A stretch of DNA of 22,052 nt, taken from assembly GCA_002707765.1 (NCBI GenBank), contig PANV01000049.1:1-22052 (forward strand), written 5' to 3'. The position numbers were made by a program, and so were the translations under genes. Position 1 is the first letter of the stretch; each line of letters opens with the position of its first letter. This DNA comes from Fidelibacterota bacterium. GTDB lineage: Bacteria; Fidelibacterota; Marinisomatia; SCGC-AAA003-L08; D37C17. This document shows, piece after piece, positions 21,899 to 22,052 of the stretch. The notes under the pieces are model-generated. The model worked only from the letters and a program-made list of their open reading frames with translations, searched no databases and was not told where the DNA came from.

Positions 21899-22052
21899 TT
21901 AAGTGTTATAAATTAACGGTAATGAAACTAAAATAAAATCATAACTTATGTGAGTCATCACAGAAATTCCAAATCCCCTGTAGAAGTATATTACACCTAA
22001 AATAAATCCCCCGATAAATCTAATAATAAATGTATTAAATTGAAATATATCA
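21899..22052 (-). CDS. CPBP-type (CAAX/Abi) intramembrane protease, C-terminal fragment
   Basis: The last 51 codons of a gene that enters from beyond the window edge; it stops with TAA at 21899-21901. The peptide begins DIFQFNTFIIRFIGGFILG and ends GISVMTHISYDFILVSLPLIYNT. A hydrophobic helix (GGFILGVIYFY), then a short R-G turn and a final helix beginning with a histidine (THISYDF), is the pattern at the C-terminus of CPBP (Abi/CaaX-like) membrane proteases, where this His is a catalytic-site residue. The glutamate-containing motifs would lie outside the window, so activity cannot be judged. It lies 2 nt before lgt and is probably co-transcribed with it. Confidence 0.65.
   Translation of the reverse strand, partial: DIFQFNTFIIRFIGGFILGVIYFYRGFGISVMTHISYDFILVSLPLIYNT

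Overview
The window is a compact, AT-rich (about 30% GC by eye) piece of bacterial chromosome. All recognised genes but one lie on the minus strand, usually with overlapping or nearly touching ends. Nothing in it looks like a phage, IS element, CRISPR array or defence island. The organism is probably an uncultured marine bacterium of the Fibrobacteres-Chlorobi-Bacteroidetes group, perhaps Candidatus Marinimicrobia (SAR406). This is inferred from a DUF4837 lipoprotein typical of that group, from clear Shine-Dalgarno sites (which argue against Bacteroidetes proper), from the nusA-infB-rbfA order, and from low GC. No rRNA or ribosomal protein gene is present to settle the taxonomy.

Region 1 (1-3697) is the translation block nusA, infB and the first 25 codons of rbfA. 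The rbfA reading frame has no ATG, GTG or TTG; it seems to begin at an AUA that overlaps the infB stop. Region 2 (3698-4583) holds a perfect 22-bp hairpin, a single-pass membrane protein with a helical TPR-like periplasmic part, and tRNA-Arg(CCU) 14 nt upstream of that protein on the same strand. Region 3 (4696-9770) reads fadD, purM, gpsA and an M48 (Ste24-like) membrane protease. The first three overlap and join fatty-acid activation, purine synthesis and glycerol-3-phosphate supply.

Region 4 (9831-11289) is the only part with mixed orientation: tRNA-Leu(CAA) on the plus strand, two small two-helix membrane proteins transcribed divergently, and a secreted YwqK/MORN-like repeat protein. The 166-bp divergent spacer carries a perfect TGTGA-N6-TCACA palindrome of the CRP/FNR type.

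Region 5 (11342-22052) is a near-continuous minus-strand series of twelve complete genes plus one partial gene, with no gap above 18 nt. In transcription order it reads: CPBP-type membrane protein (partial), lgt, a methyltransferase, a DUF4837 lipoprotein, purE, an RmlD-like reductase, a polyprenol-phosphate mannosyltransferase-like GT2, a second GT2, accA, an acyl-CoA carboxyltransferase of the methylcrotonyl/geranyl type, the two halves of an AtuA-type protein as separate genes, and an enoyl-CoA hydratase. The upstream half serves the cell envelope (lipoprotein acylation and glycan assembly). The downstream half resembles leucine/acyclic-terpene (liu/atu) catabolism but has no biotin carboxylase gene here.

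No clearly new system is visible. The points most worth a second look are the AUA start of rbfA, the CRP-like operator, the accA/AtuA/carboxyltransferase cluster, and the tRNA-Arg/mRNA fusion transcript.
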